DNA from: Mucilaginibacter psychrotolerans
GTDB taxonomy: Bacteria; Bacteroidota; Bacteroidia; Sphingobacteriales; Sphingobacteriaceae
Assembly: GCF_004519315.1 (NCBI RefSeq)
Contig: NZ_SOZE01000038.1
Coordinates: forward strand, 1-53,304
Length of the DNA: 53,304 nucleotides
Direction of reading: 5' to 3'
A program made the translations under genes and the position numbers. Below, one piece after another: positions 49,325 to 53,304 of the stretch. Within the stretch, counting starts at the first letter, position 1; each line of letters begins with the position of its first letter. Below the pieces are notes generated by a model. It worked only from the letters and a program-made list of their open reading frames with translations. It did not search any database and was not told the DNA's origin.

Positions 49325-49732
49325 TCATTTTGCGATGATGCAGCCACTTTGCAAATCCAGATAGAACTTGCCCTAGCCGGTAGCTTCGGCAGCCATGCGT
49401 AAGCGTTCTTCGGCATCCTCAAGCTTCCGGCGCGAGTTTACCTGCTCCGTAACATCGGTAGCTATCACCATAATGCCCTTTAGAGCGCCGCCGGGTACTT
49501 TTTGGCTGATAAACAACCTTGAAATAGTATTGGCCTTTTACGTTGTTGCGTATTAAAAGCACTCTGGCTTCATAACCGTAGTAGGTAACACTGTTAGTAT
49601 AAACGCCTTGTAGGATACCTATGAACGGCTGACGAAACCACGCAAAATCCCTATAGCTGCATGGGCCTGTGCCATTAAATCAGCAAAGTTTTGCTGGATT
49701 AAATTGCCAGCCTGGCTTGGGTTTGTTTCCAC
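49325..49732 (-). pseudogene. decayed PAS-domain sensor kinase fragment
   Basis: On the minus strand, pieces of one PAS protein lie in order but in different frames: VETNPSQAGNLIQQNFADLM...AIGILRG (from GTG 49730-49732), then FRQPFIGILQGVYTNSVTYY, GYEARVLLIRNNVKGQYYFK and VVYQPKST, then GIMVIATDVTEQVNSRRKLE and DAEERLRMAAEATG, a stop (49373-49375), and GKFYLDLQSG, another stop (49325-49327). The order matches Bacteroidetes PAS histidine kinases. An apparent internal deletion joins AIGILRG to RQPFIGIL. The kinase part is missing. Confidence 0.7.
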
Positions 49733-49787
49733 GATTTATATATACCAATAATAATACAATTAGTAAGAAATATCCCGTTCATATTCT

Positions 49788-49820
49788 TTTAAACTATGTA
49801 AAATAATTGTACTACTTTTG
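49788..49820 (+). promoter_or_regulatory. possible promoter of the response regulator gene
   Basis: TTTA (49788-49791), 21 nt, TACTTTTG (49813-49820). The -7 fits TAnnTTTG. It leaves a leader of about 105 nt. Confidence 0.45.
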
Positions 49821-49931
49821 AGCACACTTTCCCCCGAATATTGGCGCTATCTGTAGTTTTGAATGCAGCGGTAAAAAAATCATATACTTAAATACCATTT
49901 TTGGCTTTTTGTAGTTTATTTAACATCTTTT

Positions 49932-50291
49932 ATGGTAAAGCGTATTTTAGTATTAGACGATAACCAGGACATTTTGGATATAGTGCACGAAACACTTACT
50001 TACGAAAACTTTGAAGTAAGGAGTACGGGCGAAAGCGACGAGGTAATGCCTTTGGTTGAAGAATTCACTCCCGACCTGGTAATATTGGATTACCGTGTGG
50101 CTGGCACCAATGGTGGCGAGCTTTGCCAGCAGATAAAGGCGCATCCCAAATTCGGCAATGTGCCGGTGATCATTTTTTCTGCCTATATCAACCGAGATGC
50201 TGAACTTTTGCGCTACGGCTGCGATGCCATCATCAACAAACCGTTCGACCTGACCGAACTGGTAGAAAAGGTAAATAACCTCATCTCCTAG
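49932..50291 (+). CDS. single-domain response regulator
   Basis: 119 aa, a receiver domain only. Acidic pocket Asp9-Asp10 (LVLDDNQD), phospho-acceptor Asp53 (LVILDYRV), Ser83 (IIFSAY) and Lys103 (INKPFD) are all present, so it can be phosphorylated. It has no output domain, so it probably works by binding a partner. The closest kinase-like sequence is the decayed PAS fragment upstream on the other strand. Confidence 0.93.
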   Translation: MVKRILVLDDNQDILDIVHETLTYENFEVRSTGESDEVMPLVEEFTPDLVILDYRVAGTNGGELCQQIKAHPKFGNVPVIIFSAYINRDAELLRYGCDAIINKPFDLTELVEKVNNLIS

Positions 50292-50343
50292 TTTTCAACT
50301 CCTTTTATAATTTTACGGCATAAATAAAGTTTATAGCTGTACC

Positions 50344-51372
50344 ATGTTTCGAAGACTTTCCGTTTTGGCCTTTATTGCTGCTTTACTGTTTACCGTACGC
50401 ACAGCAACGGCCCAAAGTAACTACACTATAACCGATTTTTTTGTACCGAACGGCCCGCTACAATTGCAGGTACGCAAAATTGTAGAAACCACTTACTCAT
50501 CGCGCCGTAAACTGCCGCTGCTGCTGATACATGGGGGCACCGGCGCAACTACCTCTTTCGATTTGAATTTAGAGGACGCCTCATTCGCCAAATCGCTGGC
50601 ACTTGGTGGTTTTACTGTATACATGATGAACATACGCGGCTGGGAACGTTCTACAGCGCCGGTTTATGACCTTGCCGATACCTCCCTGGTGGCGGGCAGT
50701 TGCCAGGAAGCAGCATCTGACATAGATGCCGTGGTGAATTATATACTGCAAGGCAATCCCAACGGTAAAATTAACCTGTTTGGCTGGGCCGCAGGCGGGC
50801 ATTGGGCGGCTTACTATACTACCCTGCATAACGACAAAGTGGCCAATCTTATCGTGCTCAACAGCCTATATGGCGTTAAGGCACCATGGGCTTTTAACGA
50901 AGCTTTCGCTGATGCTGCCGATTCTTCTAAATTCAGTAACAGTATTCCCACTTATTGCCAATCCGACGAGCAGGGAGTCGCCGATTTCTGGAAGGGGAGG
51001 GCTTCAACTGACACGATAAGCAAGGCAGATTCTGCCACCATACGAGCCTTTGCCAAAAGCGCGATAAGTTTTAACGATGAGCATTTGCTTAAAACGCCGG
51101 GAGGTTTCCAAAGAGAAAGCTTTTATATGGCGGGTGGCCGCAAATATTGGGATGCGAAGGATATCACGGTACCCACGCTGATTATCCGTGGTGACAAGGA
51201 TTTTTGGTCGCGGCCGGTAGACGTGGATACTTTTTATGACGAACTTACCAGCGCACCAAATAAAAAGAAGCTGACTATTGCCGGTGGCCATTTTCTGTTT
51301 TTAGACTACAGCGGCAACGGGCGCAGGAAACTGCTTATCGCCATCAATAATTTCGTAAAAAAGGGTTTATGA
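50344..51372 (+). CDS. exported alpha/beta hydrolase-fold protein lacking the nucleophile Ser
   Basis: 342 aa, signal peptide MFRRLSVLAFIAALLFTVRT. HGGTGATTSF (about 63-72) is the oxyanion loop. The elbow reads GWAAGG: Ala149 stands where the catalytic Ser is expected (G-x-S-x-G). Asp in IIRGDKDFW and His in IAGGHFLFLDY are kept. So it may be non-catalytic or use another residue. Similar GWA(T/A)GG elbows may mark a subfamily, which I recall only vaguely. Confidence 0.75.
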   Translation: MFRRLSVLAFIAALLFTVRTATAQSNYTITDFFVPNGPLQLQVRKIVETTYSSRRKLPLLLIHGGTGATTSFDLNLEDASFAKSLALGGFTVYMMNIRGWERSTAPVYDLADTSLVAGSCQEAASDIDAVVNYILQGNPNGKINLFGWAAGGHWAAYYTTLHNDKVANLIVLNSLYGVKAPWAFNEAFADAADSSKFSNSIPTYCQSDEQGVADFWKGRASTDTISKADSATIRAFAKSAISFNDEHLLKTPGGFQRESFYMAGGRKYWDAKDITVPTLIIRGDKDFWSRPVDVDTFYDELTSAPNKKKLTIAGGHFLFLDYSGNGRRKLLIAINNFVKKGL

Positions 51373-51522
51373 TCACTGAGGTATTGATTCGGCAATCCAT
51401 TCATGGAATTTGCCGTTTCATTCTATAAATTACAAAGCTCTGTAAAAGGTGAGGGCTCCTCGAGTTCCCTTTAGAATAAACAAACGGCGAAAAATGCTCA
51501 TCCAAACAATTACCTTTACGCC

Positions 51523-51867
51523 ATGAAAGTTTACGGCATCACCAATTGCAACACGGTAAAAAAAGCACTCGACTGGCTAAAGACCAACCACGTGCCCTAT
51601 GAGTTCCACGATTTTAAAAAGCTGGGCGTAAGCACCGAAAAACTACAGGAATGGGATAGTAAAGTAGGCTATGAAAAGTTCATGAACAAACAGGGCACCA
51701 CCTACAAACAGCTTGACCCGGCGGTAAAAGACAGCATCAAAACCAAAGAAGATGCACTGGCCCTGCTAAAAGGAAAAACCAGCATGATCAAACGCCCGGT
51801 GATAGAAAAAGACGGGTTTTTGTTTTTTGGGTTTGACGAAGGGGTTTATCAGAAGGAGTTGTTGTAA
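51523..51867 (+). CDS. ArsC/Spx family (YffB-like) protein
   Basis: 114 aa thioredoxin-fold protein. KVYGITNCNTVKKALDWL contains the only Cys (Cys9) followed by NTVKKA, the YffB/arsenate-reductase-like pattern. FKKLGVSTEKLQEWDSKVG and SMIKRPVIEKDGFLFFGFDE complete it. Lacks the second Cys of Spx redox switches. May act as a glutathione-type thiol reductase; function by family only. Confidence 0.9.
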   Translation: MKVYGITNCNTVKKALDWLKTNHVPYEFHDFKKLGVSTEKLQEWDSKVGYEKFMNKQGTTYKQLDPAVKDSIKTKEDALALLKGKTSMIKRPVIEKDGFLFFGFDEGVYQKELL

Positions 51868-52024
51868 ATTATAACTTACAAATATCGTTCGCGCAATATT
51901 TTATTTGATAAATGGATATTTTAATTGCCGGGCTTTTTCGGTGTTTTTCTTCGTTTTTCGGAGAATTTCTTACTTTTTCAGAGCAAGAGATTATCGTTAA
52001 AAAAAAGACCTTCTTCCAGGCAAA

Positions 52025-52058
52025 AAACTGTCGAAAATTTCCGGCTTTTCGACAGTTT
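52025..52058. other. strong isolated hairpin
   Basis: AAACTGTCGAAAA (52025-52037)/TTTTCGACAGTTT (52046-52058), loop TTTCCGGC. The 296-bp region between the ArsC-like and AraC genes holds no other gene I can support. Could be a terminator for both convergent genes. Confidence 0.5.
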
Positions 52059-52163
52059 GTATGCGCGAATTTCAAATAAATTCTAACGGAATATCAATGC
52101 TCGTTTTTTTGATTCGCAAGTTACTCCTTGACGGTATATAAACAAGGGGGCTCATTAGCCCCG

Positions 52164-53054
52164 CTAATTCAGCATTTGTTTTTTGTAGGTGTTGGGGCTG
52201 ATGCCGGTTTCTTTTTTGAACAGGCGTGAAAAGTACGACAGGTTTTCGAAGCCCAGTTCGTAGGCTATTTCTGATACCGACAGGTCCTCGCCCAGTAGTC
52301 GGTTCTTGGCTTCGGAGATGAGGTAGATATGGATATGCTCCAGCGCGGTTTTACCGCTCTCCTGTTTCAGTACATCGGTAAGGTAGCCGGGCGATATGTT
52401 AAGCCTGTCGGCCATATCATGCACCGATGGCAGGCCCTTGCTGGCCAGCAGTCCGCTGGCTGCGTATTTGCTTATCTCCTGGTTAAAACGGGTAACCGTT
52501 TTGCCCGAAATCTCGGCGCGGTTGATGAATTGCCGTTTGTAGAACCGCTGGGCGTACTTAAGCATCGTATCTATATTGGCAAGGATAATCTCGCGGCTGT
52601 ATTCGTCCTGATTATTGTTGTACTCGCCCTCTATGATGCTGTAAAGCTCCCAAACGGTTTTTTCCTCGCGGGGCGAAAGGTGCAGGGCCTCGTTTATCTC
52701 GTAATCAAAGTAGTGGTACTTTTTGATCTCGGCATGCAGTGGGTGGCCATTGAAGTAATCCTCGTGTATGAACATCATAAAGCCGTCTTCATCAAACTCC
52801 AGGTTTTTCATTTCTATCACCTGTCGGGGTTTGAAGAACATCATCGAACCGGCCTCATGATCGTACCGGGTGCGGCCATACAGCACCACGCCCGATTTGA
52901 TCTTCTTGAAACCGATCATATAAAAATCGCTGGTGAACTCACGGTCGCCCATGCTGCAGCTGTGGTTACAACGGTAGGCGCTGAAGAGGGGACTCTCCGG
53001 CGCGGGGAAACCGTTCTCGCGGTGAAGTTCGGTAAGGTTTTTATAGTGTTTCAT
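52164..53054 (-). CDS. AraC family transcriptional regulator
   Basis: 296 aa from the ATG at 53054 (MKHYKNLTELHRENGF). The N-terminal part (about 1-180) is a cupin-like sensing domain. The C-terminal HTH pair shows LPSVHDMADRLNISPGYLTD and SVSEIAYELGFENLSYFSRL, the AraC signature ending FKKETGISPNTYKKQ. Ligand and targets are unknown; a target gene may lie upstream beyond the window. The start lies about 17 bp from an AGCCACAA/TTGTGGCT dyad. Confidence 0.92.
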   Translation of the reverse strand: MKHYKNLTELHRENGFPAPESPLFSAYRCNHSCSMGDREFTSDFYMIGFKKIKSGVVLYGRTRYDHEAGSMMFFKPRQVIEMKNLEFDEDGFMMFIHEDYFNGHPLHAEIKKYHYFDYEINEALHLSPREEKTVWELYSIIEGEYNNNQDEYSREIILANIDTMLKYAQRFYKRQFINRAEISGKTVTRFNQEISKYAASGLLASKGLPSVHDMADRLNISPGYLTDVLKQESGKTALEHIHIYLISEAKNRLLGEDLSVSEIAYELGFENLSYFSRLFKKETGISPNTYKKQMLN

Positions 53055-53070
53055 GGCGGGTAAATTAGCA

Positions 53071-53109
53071 AGCCACAAACTACGCAATTTGCATGCACAG
53101 CTTGTGGCT
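53071..53109. promoter_or_regulatory. dyad upstream of the AraC-family gene
   Basis: AGCCACAA (53071-53078) and TTGTGGCT (53102-53109) are exact reverse complements 23 nt apart. It lies in the promoter region of the AraC-type gene. The rest to the window end has no clear gene. Confidence 0.35.
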
Positions 53110-53304
53110 CAGGTGGTTAATATGATTTGTTAATGACTGTGGACGGGCTTTTATGTCCGCGTCGTGAGTGGACTCACCCCCCGCCCCCTTATATGTTTGT
53201 TTTTTTGAAAGATTTATCAATTTTGATGCTAAGGAGGGATCCCCCCTGGCACTAAGATGCCGACAGAGAGTTTCTCCTCCATCAAGTTGAGTTCGGGGTA
53301 TAAC

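Noticed and set aside
51869..52075. 68-codon minus-strand frame between the ArsC-like and AraC genes
   Set aside because: It runs through the perfect hairpin, has Lys/Cys-rich nonsense composition and no start context.
53110..53304. A gene entering from the right end of the window
   Set aside because: An open minus frame exists near the end, but its composition is not convincing and it has no recognisable motif.

Overview
The window looks like a Sphingobacteriaceae chromosome (Mucilaginibacter/Pedobacter type). The reasons are the order of the ribosomal genes, Bacteroidetes-type promoters (TTTG, about 19 nt, then TAnnTTTG), a near absence of Shine-Dalgarno sequences, many lipoproteins with a Leu-x-x-Cys lipobox, a glycine-rich tail on S3 and an Ala/Glu/Pro-rich tail on L17. 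The genus is an inference. I see no rRNA, tRNA, CRISPR array, transposase or phage gene.

Region 1 (1-15.6 kb) is ordinary accessory and metabolic gene content. It holds a serpin lipoprotein, a Tat-exported phospholipase C, a GH29 fucosidase, a DinB protein, an acyl-CoA dehydrogenase behind a perfect 26-bp palindrome, an AlkD-like DNA repair protein, a DUF885 lipoprotein, a serine hydrolase with a TPR tail, and several uncharacterised exported or membrane proteins. Two copies of a 53-bp element flank one of the small genes.

Region 2 (15.7-19.4 kb) is the str operon: rpsL, rpsG, fusA, rpsJ. It ends in an intrinsic terminator. In related genomes rplC normally follows rpsJ directly. Here about 10 kb of unrelated genes separates them.

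Region 3 (19.4-29.3 kb) is that interrupting block. It holds toxin-antitoxin modules in different states: a duplicated DUF2683-like antitoxin with one RelE/ParE-type toxin, an intact YefM/YoeB pair, a decayed antitoxin/RelE pair (frameshift plus internal stop), and an orphan DUF433 protein. It also holds paralogous lipoproteins, an acyltransferase, a VOC protein, a truncated EVE-like protein, a TonB-domain protein and a prephenate dehydrogenase that reads like the fungal Tyr1 enzyme.

Region 4 (29.3-44.8 kb) is the S10-spc-alpha supercluster from rplC to rplQ, with secY, map, infA, rpmJ and rpoA. It appears to have its own promoters before rplC, rpsH and infA, structured leaders before rpsH and rpsM, a hairpin terminator between rpoA and rplQ, and unrelated long palindromes in the wider gene spacers. 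A terminator closes the operon after rplQ.

Region 5 (44.9-53.3 kb) holds accA, a Spy/LTxxQ-like protein cut by an in-frame TGA, a GntP-type permease, two alpha/beta hydrolases (one with Ala at the nucleophile position), a glycine-zipper protein, a decayed PAS sensor-kinase fragment, a single-domain response regulator, an Spx/ArsC-like protein and an AraC-type regulator.
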